64,000 bases of DNA from assembly GCF_017565645.3 (NCBI RefSeq), contig NZ_CP086136.1, positions 2,587,501 through 2,651,500 on the forward strand, in the 5' to 3' direction. The position numbers and the translations under genes are program-made. Source of the DNA: Bradyrhizobium barranii subsp. barranii. Its GTDB lineage: Bacteria > Pseudomonadota > Alphaproteobacteria > Rhizobiales > Xanthobacteraceae. Below the pieces are notes generated by a model. That model searched no databases and was not told the origin of the DNA. It saw only the letters and a program-made list of their open reading frames with translations. Shown one piece after another: positions 24,826-33,151 of the stretch; position 1 is the first letter of the stretch; each line of letters opens with the position of its first letter.

Positions 24826-26784
24826 ATGACGATGATCCCGCAATCGCAAGACCGTAGCGCGCTCGAACAGGAGCAGTTCCTCAAGATCCTCTCGCGCGAG
24901 GACGCGCTGGCGCGCTTTGAAGCTGCGTTGTTCCCGCGCGCGGTCCCGAGCGAGACGCGCAAGCTTGCCGATGCGCTCGGCGCGGCGCTGGCCGAAGACA
25001 TCACGGCGCCCCTCGACGTTCCGCCGTTCGACCGTTCCAACGTTGACGGCTTTGCCGTGCGCTCGGCCGATCTCGCCGCGGCCGGCGAAGGCGCGCCCGT
25101 TCGCCTTGCGCTGAACGGCGAGACCATTCACTGCGGCACCGCGCCGAAGCTGCAAGTGGCGACAGGAACCGCAACGCCGATCGCAACCGGCGGGCCGCTA
25201 CCGCGCGGCGCCGACGCCGTCGTCATGGTGGAGCACACCCAGCCTGCCGGATCCGATGCGATCGACGTCCGGCGAGCCGTCTCGCCGGGACAGTTCGTGT
25301 CCTACGCAGGCTCCGACATCGCGCGCGGCGAGGCGCTGCTGCGCGCCGGCACGATCATCGGCTCGCGTGAGATCGGCATGCTGGCGGCTTGCGGCATCGC
25401 CGAGGTGACTGTCGCGCGTAAGCCGCGTGTTGCCGTGATCTCCACCGGTGACGAATTGGTTCAGCCCGGCGAGGCGCTCGCGCCGGCGGCGATCTACGAC
25501 ACCAACGGCGCCATCGTCGCCGCCGCAATCGACGAGAATGGCGGCGAGGCGGTGTTCCTCGGCGCCATTCCCGACGATGAGGCAAAACTCGAAGCCGCCA
25601 TGCGCCGCGCGCTGGCGGACGCCGACATGCTGGTGCTCTCGGGCGGCACCTCGAAGGGCGCGGGTGACGTGTCCCATCGCATCATCGGCCGGCTCGGCCA
25701 GCCCGGCATCCTCGCGCATGGCGTCGCACTTAAACCCGGCAAGCCGCTGTGCCTTGCGGTGTGCGACGGCAAGCCCGTGGTGATCCTGCCGGGCTTCCCG
25801 ACCTCGGCGATGTTCACCTTCCACGACATGATCGTGCCGGTGCTGCGCAGGATGGCCGGGCTGCCGCCGCGCTCCGATGCCAAGGTGAACGCGACCGTGC
25901 CGGTGCGCATCGTGTCCGAGCTCGGCCGCACCGAGTTCGTCATGGTCTCGCTGGTCGGCGGCAAGGACGGCCTGATCGCCTATCCCTCCGGCAAGGGGTC
26001 CGGTGCGATCACGTCGTTCGCGCAGGCCGACGGTTTTCTGCGCATCGACGCGCTCGCCGACCAGATGCCGGCCGGGACCGACGCCGAGGTGACGCTGTTC
26101 ACGCCGCATGTGCGGGTGCCCGATCTCGTCATCGTCGGCAGCCATTGCACCGGCCTCGATCTCGTCACCGCACAGCTCGCGCATGCGGGGCTGACCGTGC
26201 GCTCGATCGCGGTCGGCAGCCTCGGTGGACTCGCGGCGGCGAAGCGCGGCGAATGCGATCTCGCGCCGATCCATCTGTTCGACGACAAGAGCGAGACCTA
26301 CAACACGCCTTACCTCGCTGAGGGGCTCGAGCTCGTGCCGGGCTGGCGGCGCATGCAGGGCATCGTGTTCCGGAGTGGTGACAAGCGTTTTGAGGGGCTC
26401 GGTGCGAAGGAAGCCGTTGCCGCCGCGCTCGCGGACCCCGCCTGCATCATGGTCAACCGTAACCAGGGCGCCGGCACGCGCATCCTGATCGACCGGCTGC
26501 TCGGCGGTGCGCGCCCGGAAGGTTACTGGAACCAGCCGCGCTCGCACAATGCCGTGGCTGCGGCTGTCGCGCAGCACCGTGCCGACTGGGGAATGACCAT
26601 TGCGCCGGTCGCCCATGCTGTCGGCCTCGGTTTCATTCCGTTCGCGGAAGAGCATTATGATTTCGCGCTGGTGACGGCGCGCAAGCAGCGGCCGGCGGTG
26701 CAGGCTTTTCTCGATGCACTTGGTTCGACCGAAGCTAGTACCCACTTTTCTTGGAACGTGAGTCGTGATTCAAGGTCGGGATGA
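24826..26784 (+). CDS. MoeA fused to a periplasmic-binding-like domain; 3' end altered by IS630
   Basis: The first ~420 residues are a full MoeA molybdotransferase (VPPFDRSNVDGFAVRSADL, VISTGDELVQPGEAL, VLSGGTSKGAGD, VILPGFPTSAMFTFHD). The last ~210 form a PBP-like sensor (IVGSHCTGLDLVTAQLAHAGLTVRSIAVGSLGGLAAAKRGECDLAPIHLFD). This fusion is known in alphaproteobacteria and is thought to link cofactor synthesis with oxyanion or cofactor sensing. The IS630 element has inserted after ...DALGSTEA. The frame now ends with 15 element-encoded residues instead of the original RTALEQAGFRPA, which can be rebuilt across the element (stop at 27893-27895). The missing tail is short, so function may persist. 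Confidence 0.85.
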   Translation: MTMIPQSQDRSALEQEQFLKILSREDALARFEAALFPRAVPSETRKLADALGAALAEDITAPLDVPPFDRSNVDGFAVRSADLAAAGEGAPVRLALNGETIHCGTAPKLQVATGTATPIATGGPLPRGADAVVMVEHTQPAGSDAIDVRRAVSPGQFVSYAGSDIARGEALLRAGTIIGSREIGMLAACGIAEVTVARKPRVAVISTGDELVQPGEALAPAAIYDTNGAIVAAAIDENGGEAVFLGAIPDDEAKLEAAMRRALADADMLVLSGGTSKGAGDVSHRIIGRLGQPGILAHGVALKPGKPLCLAVCDGKPVVILPGFPTSAMFTFHDMIVPVLRRMAGLPPRSDAKVNATVPVRIVSELGRTEFVMVSLVGGKDGLIAYPSGKGSGAITSFAQADGFLRIDALADQMPAGTDAEVTLFTPHVRVPDLVIVGSHCTGLDLVTAQLAHAGLTVRSIAVGSLGGLAAAKRGECDLAPIHLFDDKSETYNTPYLAEGLELVPGWRRMQGIVFRSGDKRFEGLGAKEAVAAALADPACIMVNRNQGAGTRILIDRLLGGARPEGYWNQPRSHNAVAAAVAQHRADWGMTIAPVAHAVGLGFIPFAEEHYDFALVTARKQRPAVQAFLDALGSTEASTHFSWNVSRDSRSG

Positions 26785-27855
26785 TACCCGAAGCAAGAGA
26801 AGTCCACCTTTCGAGGAAAGATCGCAAGGTGCTTGAGGCGTGCTGTCGCTCACCGGTGACGTTGCAGCGCGATTTGAAGCGGGCGCGGATAGTTCTGTTG
26901 GCGGCGGATGGGCGCAGCACCCGGTCGATCGCCAAGGAAGTTGGGGTCCAGCCGCGGATTGTCAGCCTTTGGCGGCATCGCTATGCCGACCATGGCCTTG
27001 AAGGGCTGCAAGACAAGCCGCGGCCTGGCAAGCAGCCGATCTATACGAAGACGACCGACAAGCGGATTCTGAAGCTGCTGGATAAGCCGCCACCGCAAGG
27101 GTTTGCGCGCTGGACCGGCCCCCTGCTGGCCGAGGCGCTGGGCGATGTCGATGTCCAATATGTCTGGCGGTTCCTGCGCAGCCACAAGATTGACCTGGTG
27201 GCTCGCAAGTCCTGGTGCGAGAGCAACGACCCGAACTTTACGGCCAAAGCCGCCGATGTTGTCGGCCTCTATGTCGCGCCGCCGGCGAAGGCCATTGTGC
27301 TGTGCGTGGACGAGAAGCCCTCGATCCAGGCTTTGGAGCGAGCGCAGGGTTATCTGAAGTTGCCCAATGGCCGCGCCTTGACCGGCCAAAGCCACGATTA
27401 CAAGCGGCATGGCACCACAACATTGTTTGCGGCGCTCGAAGTCGCCACCGGAAAGATCATCGCGACCCATTCAAAACGCCGGCGCCGCGTCGAGTTTCTC
27501 GATTTCATGAACAGCGTCACCGCGGCTTTTCCGAACCGCAAGCTTCACGTCATCCTCGACAACCTCAACACCCATAAAAAGAACGAGGACTGGCTCAAGG
27601 CCCACCCCAACGTGCAATTTCATTTCACGCCGACAAGTGCGCCATGGCTCAATCAGGTCGAAGTATGGTTTTCCATCTTGCAGGGGCAGTCGCTCAGCGG
27701 CACCTCCTTCACGAGCCTCAAGCAGCTTCAGGAACACATCGATGCCTACGTCAACGCATACAACGACAGAGCCGAGCCCTTCGTCTGGACCAAGAAAAAG
27801 GTCCGTCAACGCCGTTTCAAAGGCCGCCGTATCACTCAGCTCTGATTCCGGGTAC
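26738..27855 (+). mobile_element. IS630-family insertion sequence in the moeA-PBP gene
   Basis: A 1118-bp element bounded by GTACCC (26738) and GGGTAC (27855). It is flanked on both sides by TA (26736-26737 and 27856-27857), the target duplication expected for IS630/Tc1-type transposition. Removing it and one TA restores an uninterrupted reading frame for the host gene, which supports the boundaries. Confidence 0.88.
26781..27845 (+). CDS. IS630-family transposase
   Basis: 354 residues. An N-terminal HTH pair (RSTRSIAKEVGVQPRIVSLWRHRYADHGLEGLQDKPRPG) precedes the DDE core: Asp in CVDEKPSIQA, Asp in VILDNLNTHK, Glu in NQVEVWFSILQ. The length and end (EPFVWTKKKVRQRR) fit IS630-group enzymes. 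The ATG start overlaps the altered end of the interrupted moeA-PBP gene. Confidence 0.95.
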   Translation: MIPEAREVHLSRKDRKVLEACCRSPVTLQRDLKRARIVLLAADGRSTRSIAKEVGVQPRIVSLWRHRYADHGLEGLQDKPRPGKQPIYTKTTDKRILKLLDKPPPQGFARWTGPLLAEALGDVDVQYVWRFLRSHKIDLVARKSWCESNDPNFTAKAADVVGLYVAPPAKAIVLCVDEKPSIQALERAQGYLKLPNGRALTGQSHDYKRHGTTTLFAALEVATGKIIATHSKRRRRVEFLDFMNSVTAAFPNRKLHVILDNLNTHKKNEDWLKAHPNVQFHFTPTSAPWLNQVEVWFSILQGQSLSGTSFTSLKQLQEHIDAYVNAYNDRAEPFVWTKKKVRQRRFKGRRITQL

Positions 27856-27946
27856 TAGAACGGCGTTGGAGCAGGCAGGCTTTCGGCCCGCCTAGACGAC
27901 ATACGACGACGCGGCGTTCAAGCCGCGCGACGGGGTGGGGGACGCG

Positions 27947-29077
27947 ATGGCAAGGCCGCTTTCGGTTGCGATCGTCGGTGCCGGCATGGGCGGGCTTGCA
28001 TCCGCCGCGGCGCTTCGGCGCGTCGGTATCGATGTGATGGTCTACGAGCAGGCCTCCCAATTCGCCCGCATCGGGGCCGGCATCCAGATCGGCTGCAACG
28101 CGATGAAGGTGTTGTGCGCGCTGGGGCTGGAGGCGCGGATGCGCGAGCACTCGTTCTATCCACGCTCCTGGAACAACCGCGACTGGAAGAGCGGCGACAT
28201 CAAGTTCGACATGATTTTTGGCGAGAGCGCGGAAGAGAAGTTCGGCGCACCCTATCTGCTGGCCCATCGCGGCGATCTCCATGCTGCGCTGGCGAGCGTG
28301 GTGCCGAACGAATTGGTGCGGCTCAATCACAAGCTCGTCGGCCTCGACCAGACCGGCGATGGTGTCCGGCTGAGCTTTGCCGATGGCACGCGTGCCATCG
28401 CCGATGCCGTGGTCGGCGCGGACGGCGTCCATTCGACGGTCCGCGATCTCCTGTTCGACACCGCGCCGGCCAAATTCACCGGCCGCATCGCCTATCGCAC
28501 CACCTATCCCGCCGCGCTGCTCGGCGGCGCAGGGATCGACGACTGCACCAAATGGTGGGGCGAGGACCGCCACATCGTGATCTATTACGTCAAGCCTGAC
28601 CGCAGCGAGGTCTATCTCGTCACCAGCCAGCCCGAGCCGGACTTTCGCATCGAGTCCTGGTCGGCGAAGGGCGACGTGCGCGACCTGCGCGCATCATTCG
28701 AAGGTTTTCATCCGCAGGTCACTCGGGTGCTCGCCGCCTGTCCCGACGTGCACAAATGGGCGATCATGGACCGCGACGCGCTGGAGCACTGGGCCGAAGG
28801 CAAGGTGACGCTGCTCGGCGATGCCTGCCATCCGATGACGCCCTACATGGCGCAAGGCGCGGCGATGGCAATCGAGGACGCCGCCGTGCTGTCGCGCTGC
28901 CTCGACGGTGTCGGCCGCGACGGCGTCGCCAATGCATTCCGCCGCTTCGAGGCGACCCGCAAGGTGCGCGCGACGCGGGTGCAGGAGACCTCGCGCGCCA
29001 ACATCTGGCTCAGGGAGCGCACCGATACGAGCTGGGTTTACGGCTACGACGCCTGGCAAGTGCCGCTGGCGGCTTGA
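27947..29077 (+). CDS. FAD-dependent monooxygenase, NicC-like (6-hydroxynicotinate 3-monooxygenase family)
   Basis: 376 residues from ATG 27947, a class A flavoprotein hydroxylase. The Rossmann motif is VAIVGAGMGGLASAAAL, the second FAD motif is ADAVVGADGVHSTVR, and the third is LLGDACHPMTPYMAQGAAMAIEDA. The match to NicC runs throughout (QFARIGAGIQIGCNAMK, HRGDLHAAL, TKWWGEDRHIVIYY, and the end WVYGYDAW). NicC oxidatively decarboxylates 6-hydroxynicotinate to 2,5-dihydroxypyridine. No other nic genes adjoin, so the aromatic substrate should be treated as open. pncB is 27 kb away and unrelated in strand. Confidence 0.82.
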   Translation: MARPLSVAIVGAGMGGLASAAALRRVGIDVMVYEQASQFARIGAGIQIGCNAMKVLCALGLEARMREHSFYPRSWNNRDWKSGDIKFDMIFGESAEEKFGAPYLLAHRGDLHAALASVVPNELVRLNHKLVGLDQTGDGVRLSFADGTRAIADAVVGADGVHSTVRDLLFDTAPAKFTGRIAYRTTYPAALLGGAGIDDCTKWWGEDRHIVIYYVKPDRSEVYLVTSQPEPDFRIESWSAKGDVRDLRASFEGFHPQVTRVLAACPDVHKWAIMDRDALEHWAEGKVTLLGDACHPMTPYMAQGAAMAIEDAAVLSRCLDGVGRDGVANAFRRFEATRKVRATRVQETSRANIWLRERTDTSWVYGYDAWQVPLAA

Positions 29078-29110
29078 ACCGTCTGCTCGCGCTTGTGCCG
29101 ACGCTTCTTG

Positions 29111-29743
29111 TCAGGAGGCCGCATCTAGCGCGGCCAGCCGTTCGGCTTCGGCGATGTCCTCGACCGTGTTGGCGTTGAAGAACGGATCGAGCGGCTCGGC
29201 CGGCCATGTCACCGTTGCCAGCGGATAGCGCGCGGTCCAGCGGTCGATCTTGCGGAGGTCCTCGACGACCAGCGCGTGACGCAGCTCGTCGCGCAAGGCG
29301 ACGCGCCACAGACCGATCACAGGATGCGACTGGTCGCCTGATGCGGCGACCGCGAGCTGGGCGTTCTCCCGCGTCCGCGCCTCGTGCAGGCGCGCGACGA
29401 GATCGCGTGGCAGGAACGGGCAATCGCCTGCTGCGCTGAGCACCCATTCGATGTCAGGCCGGTTCGCCGCCGTCCAGTCGAGCGCGGCAAGGATGCCGGC
29501 GAGCGGACCGGGAAAGTCGGGTACGTCATCGGCGACAACGGGCAGACCGAACGCCGCGAAACGTGCGGGATCGCCATTCGCGTTGAGGATCAATCCGCTG
29601 CATTGCGGCGTCAATCGCGCGATCACGCGCTCAAGGATGGTGCGGCCGCCGATGGTCCGCATTGGCTTGTCGCCGCCGCCCATGCGCCGTGCGAGGCCGC
29701 CTGCGAGCAGCACGCATTGCGTCAGCGGAATTTCAGTCGTCAC
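29111..29743 (-). CDS. mobA: Molybdenum cofactor guanylyltransferase MobA
   Basis: About 210 residues from a GTG at 29743 that overlaps the end of fdhD by 11 bp. It transfers GMP from GTP to molybdopterin, giving the MGD cofactor used by formate dehydrogenase. The nucleotide-binding signature [26 protein letters not shown] and the metal region [13 protein letters not shown] are visible, as is the end [17 protein letters not shown]. The close linkage to fdhD, mobB and moeA, and to the formate dehydrogenase downstream, shows that the group serves bis-MGD enzymes. Confidence 0.93.
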   Translation of the reverse strand: MTTEIPLTQCVLLAGGLARRMGGGDKPMRTIGGRTILERVIARLTPQCSGLILNANGDPARFAAFGLPVVADDVPDFPGPLAGILAALDWTAANRPDIEWVLSAAGDCPFLPRDLVARLHEARTRENAQLAVAASGDQSHPVIGLWRVALRDELRHALVVEDLRKIDRWTARYPLATVTWPAEPLDPFFNANTVEDIAEAERLAALDAAS

Positions 29744-30623
29744 CACTTTCACCCTTGCGCTTGTGCTTGGCCGATTCCTCCTCGACATAAGCGAGGTCCT
29801 GGTCGTAGACGATGCGCTCTTCGCCAGCGAGCACGATGAAGCGCTTTCCGCGCGTGCGGCCGACCAGCGTCAGTCCGACCTGGCGGGCGAGATCGACACC
29901 CCAGGCGGTGAAGCCGGAGCGCGACACCAGGATCGGAATGCCCATGCGCACGGTCTTGATCACCATTTCCGAGGTGAGCCGTCCCGTGGTGTAGAGGATC
30001 TTGTCGGAGGCATCGACGCCGTGGCGGTACATCCAGCCGGCGATCTTGTCGACCGCGTTGTGACGGCCGACGTCCTCGGTGTAACAGAGCGGCTCGCCCT
30101 CCTTGCACAGCACGCAGCCATGGATCGCGCCGGCCTCCAGATAGAGCGAGGGCATGGTGTTGATGGTCTGCGTCATCTGGTAGAGCCAGGAGGTGCGCAG
30201 CTCGGCCTGCGGCAACGCGACGCTCTCGACCGCCTCTAACAGGTCGCCGAACGCGGTGCCCTGCGCGCAGCCCGAGGTCTGCGTGCGCTTCTTCAGCTTG
30301 GCTTCGAAATTGGTGTGATGTGAGGTGCGCACCACGACCACCTGGAGGTCGTCGTCGTATTCGACCTCGGTGACCTCGTCATTATATTTCAGCATGTTCT
30401 GGTTGAGCAGATAGCCCAGCGCCAGATATTCCGGGTAGTCGCCGATCGTCATCATGGTGACGATCTCCTGCGAATTCAGGTAGAGCGTCAGCGGCCGTTC
30501 CATCGGCACCTTGATCTCGACCTTGGCGCCGGTCTGGTCGGTGCCGGTCACGCGCTCCGTCAGGCGCGGGTCGTCAGGGTTCGGAACGATCAGGGGCACC
30601 GGGGCTTTGTCGATCTTCATCAT
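29733..30623 (-). CDS. fdhD: Formate dehydrogenase accessory sulfurtransferase FdhD
   Basis: 296 residues. FdhD passes sulfur from a cysteine desulfurase to the molybdenum centre of formate dehydrogenase, which is essential for activity. The conserved core is visible: the CxxC pair in [67 protein letters not shown]. It is longer than many FdhDs through an N-terminal extension of about 35 residues and a charged C-terminal tail ([16 protein letters not shown]). Two Met codons stand at the start, either of which may be used. mobA overlaps its 3' end, so the two are translated as a pair. Confidence 0.93.
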   Translation of the reverse strand: MMKIDKAPVPLIVPNPDDPRLTERVTGTDQTGAKVEIKVPMERPLTLYLNSQEIVTMMTIGDYPEYLALGYLLNQNMLKYNDEVTEVEYDDDLQVVVVRTSHHTNFEAKLKKRTQTSGCAQGTAFGDLLEAVESVALPQAELRTSWLYQMTQTINTMPSLYLEAGAIHGCVLCKEGEPLCYTEDVGRHNAVDKIAGWMYRHGVDASDKILYTTGRLTSEMVIKTVRMGIPILVSRSGFTAWGVDLARQVGLTLVGRTRGKRFIVLAGEERIVYDQDLAYVEEESAKHKRKGESGDD

Positions 30624-30730
30624 GGCCGTGACGTTAGCATGACATTCGGGTCAAGCCGATATAAGCATGCTCACGACGATGGAGAAGGCGGTTCCGGCCG
30701 CATGACACGGCTGGCGGAGATCGAGTTGCG

Positions 30731-31258
30731 ATGAAAGTCATCGGCCTTGCGGGCTGGAGCGGTGCGGGCAAGACCACGCTGTTGACGCGGCTGATCCCGC
30801 ATTTCAACGCGCAAGGCCTGCGCGTCTCCGTCATCAAGCATGCCCATCACCAGTTCGACGTCGACGTGCCCGGCAAGGATTCCTGGCGCCACCGCGAGGC
30901 CGGCGCGGCCGAGGTGCTGGTTGCGTCGTCGAACCGCTGGGCCCTGATGCATGAGTTGCGTGGCGCCGAGGAACCGCGGCTGCCGGAGCTCCTGGGCAAG
31001 CTGTCAAGCGTCGATCTCGTCGTGGTCGAGGGCTTCAAGCGCGAGCCGCACCGCAAGATCGAGGTGCATCGCGCCGGCAACGGCAAGCCGCTGCTGTTTC
31101 CCGATGATCCCGGAATTGTCGGGATCGCGACCGACATCGCCATTGAAACCCGCCTGCCGACCGTCCATCTCGATGATATCGAGGCTGCCGCGGCGTTGCT
31201 GCTGCGTGCGGCGATGCCGGTCGAGGAAGCGGTGGCAAAAAGCGCCGCGATACGCTGA
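30731..31258 (+). CDS. mobB: Molybdopterin-guanine dinucleotide adapter MobB
   Basis: 175 residues. A GTP-binding P-loop GWSGAGKTTLLTRLIP (residues 8-23) is followed by SVIKHAHHQFDVDVPGKDSWRHREAGA and VVVEGFKREPHRKIEVHR, all typical of MobB. MobB assists MobA in attaching GMP to the pterin. It is divergent from fdhD-mobA and ends 9 bp before the moeA gene, so the two share a transcript. Confidence 0.92.
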   Translation: MKVIGLAGWSGAGKTTLLTRLIPHFNAQGLRVSVIKHAHHQFDVDVPGKDSWRHREAGAAEVLVASSNRWALMHELRGAEEPRLPELLGKLSSVDLVVVEGFKREPHRKIEVHRAGNGKPLLFPDDPGIVGIATDIAIETRLPTVHLDDIEAAAALLLRAAMPVEEAVAKSAAIR

Positions 31259-31267
31259 CGAGGCACC

Positions 31268-32524
31268 ATGGCGCAACTGTCGGACGATTGCTTTGCCTTC
31301 GGCGGACCGATGATGTCGGTCGACGAGGCCGTTGGTCTGATCACCACGCGCGTCAATGCGATCGCCGATATCGAGACCGTGGCACTCGTTGACGCCGATG
31401 GGCGCGTGCTCGCGCGCGATATCGCGGCGCCTCTGCCGCTGCCGCCCTTCACGAACTCCGCCGTCGACGGTTACGCCGTGCGCAACGCCGACCTTCCGGA
31501 AAACGCGGAACGGGCATTCCCGCTCGACGGCCGCATCCAGGCCGGCGGTCTTGCGCAGGCGCCGATCAAGGCCGGCCACACTGCGCGCATCTTCACGGGC
31601 GCGCCGATGCCGCCTGACGCCGAGACCGTCTTCATGCAAGAAGACGTCCGCCTCGATGAGGCCGGCAGAATCGTGCTGCCGCCGGGGCTGAAGCCCGGAG
31701 CCAATGTCCGCCCGGCGGGTGAGGACATTCCGCAAGGGCACGTCGCGCTGCGGGCCGGCCAGCGGCTGCGGCCGCAGCATGTCGCGGTTGCTGCAGCATT
31801 CGGCCTGACCCGGCTCGACGTCGTCAGGCGCATCCGCGTCGCCGTGTTCTCGACCGGTGACGAGCTGGCTTCGCCCGGCGAGCCGCGCGCGGCCTCACAG
31901 CTGTTCGATTCCAACCGCTTCATGCTGATGGCGATGCTGCGCCGGCTCGGCTGCGAGGTCTCCGACCTCGGAATCTTGCGCGACGAACGCAATGCGCTCG
32001 CGGATGGATTGAAGCAGGTTGCAGGCAGCCACGATCTGATCCTCACCACCGGCGGCGTCTCGACCGGCGAGGAGGACCACGTCAAGGCGGCGGTCGAGAG
32101 CATCGGTTCGCTGGTGCTGTGGCGGATGGCGATCAAGCCCGGTCGTCCCGTGGCGATGGGCATCATCGGCGGCACGCCGCTGATCGGCTTGCCCGGCAAT
32201 CCCGTCGCCAGTTTTGTCACCTTCGTCCACGTGGTGCGGCCGACGGTGCTGGCGTTTGCGGGCAGTCTGCCGGAGCCGCTGTTGCCGATCCCGGTGCGTG
32301 CCGCGTTTACCTACAAGAAGAAAATCGGCCGCCGCGAATATGTTCGCAGCTCGTTGCGGCACGGAGAGGACGGCGCGTTGGAAGCGGTCAAGTTTCCGCG
32401 CGAAGGCGCAGGCCTGTTGTCGTCGCTGGTCGAGACCGATGGCCTCATCGAACTCGGCGACGACATCACGCGTGTCGAGCCGGGCCAGAGCGTGGGTTTC
32501 TTGTCCTATGCGGACTTGCTCTGA
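31268..32524 (+). CDS. moeA: Molybdopterin molybdotransferase MoeA
   Basis: 418 residues, a canonical MoeA. The N-terminal core is LPPFTNSAVDGYAVRNADLPENAERAFPL, followed by TGAPMPPDAETVFMQEDV. The MPT-binding domain shows VFSTGDELASPGEPRAASQLFDSNRFML, LTTGGVSTGEEDHVKAAVE, and GLPGNPVASFVTFVHVV. It ligates molybdate to adenylated molybdopterin. This is the third MoeA-type protein in 9 kb and the only one with the standard single-function layout, so it is probably the housekeeping enzyme. Confidence 0.93.
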   Translation: MAQLSDDCFAFGGPMMSVDEAVGLITTRVNAIADIETVALVDADGRVLARDIAAPLPLPPFTNSAVDGYAVRNADLPENAERAFPLDGRIQAGGLAQAPIKAGHTARIFTGAPMPPDAETVFMQEDVRLDEAGRIVLPPGLKPGANVRPAGEDIPQGHVALRAGQRLRPQHVAVAAAFGLTRLDVVRRIRVAVFSTGDELASPGEPRAASQLFDSNRFMLMAMLRRLGCEVSDLGILRDERNALADGLKQVAGSHDLILTTGGVSTGEEDHVKAAVESIGSLVLWRMAIKPGRPVAMGIIGGTPLIGLPGNPVASFVTFVHVVRPTVLAFAGSLPEPLLPIPVRAAFTYKKKIGRREYVRSSLRHGEDGALEAVKFPREGAGLLSSLVETDGLIELGDDITRVEPGQSVGFLSYADLL

Positions 32525-32568
32525 GGCCTCGCGTTGACGCCATCGCCTCACCCCGCCATGTTGCGCCC

Positions 32569-32832
32569 ATGACCAGAACCACGCTCGATCTCACCGGGCT
32601 GAAATGCCCGCTACCTGCCCTGAAGACGCGCAAGGCGCTCAAACCGTTACAGCCGGGCGATCAGCTCGAAGTGCACTGCACCGACCCCTTGTCGGTGATT
32701 GACATTCCGAACCTGATCCGCGAGACGGGCGACACGGTGGAGATCACCGAGCGCAACGAGGCGCGCATCGTGTTTTTGATAGAAAAGATCAATGGATCGA
32801 TAGAGAAAACCAATGGTGCGCTGCGTTCGTAG
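32569..32832 (+). CDS. TusA/SirA-like sulfur carrier protein
   Basis: 87 residues from ATG 32569. The family signature LDLTGLKCPLPALKTRKALKPLQPGDQLEV holds the conserved CPxP-type cysteine (Cys13 in KCPLP). TusA proteins carry persulfide for tRNA thiolation and for molybdenum cofactor and formate dehydrogenase maturation. The position 45 bp after moeA, in the Mo cofactor group, favours a role with FdhD in sulfuration of the formate dehydrogenase. Confidence 0.88.
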   Translation: MTRTTLDLTGLKCPLPALKTRKALKPLQPGDQLEVHCTDPLSVIDIPNLIRETGDTVEITERNEARIVFLIEKINGSIEKTNGALRS

Positions 32833-33151
32833 TGCACGGTCACTCTGCTGATACCTACCTTTTGTCTATCGACATCAATCGTGGCTTCTGCCCCAATTGA
32901 CAACCTCCGTGCAGGCGCGGAGGTTGAGTCTTGTCTGCGATACGCGGATGAACGGGCCAAGCTCACGAAGCCTGCACGGTGTATCGGCATAGAGCCCCGC
33001 TCGAGGGGTTAACGACTCGGATGCGCGTGACGATCCTGGCGCGCGTCAATGATTGTGCGGAGCAGCAGGGACCGTGGCTGCGCCGCAAGGGCTGAGGACC
33101 AGGATTGCAGCGGCAGGCTTGCTCAGAAGGGCAACTGCAGGGGAGGACTAC
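32833..33151. other. Intergenic region upstream of the oxalate/formate carrier
   Basis: 319 bp without a recognisable gene. It holds a perfect 9-bp stem (CAACCTCCG at 32901-32909 with its complement at 32918-32926) and presumably the carrier promoter. Confidence 0.45.
32901..32926. terminator. Hairpin after the TusA-like gene
   Basis: Perfect 9-bp arms enclose an 8-base loop, 69 bp after the TusA stop. There is no T-run, so it may be a factor-independent pause or a regulatory stem upstream of the carrier gene. Confidence 0.4.

Noticed and set aside
25198..26745. 515-codon minus-strand frame opposite moeA-PBP
   Set aside because: A shadow of a clear MoeA gene; it contains no known motif.
27947..29077. 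Assigning the flavoprotein firmly to nicotinate degradation (nicC)
   Set aside because: Sequence similarity is good, but no other nic genes are present, so only the family is named.
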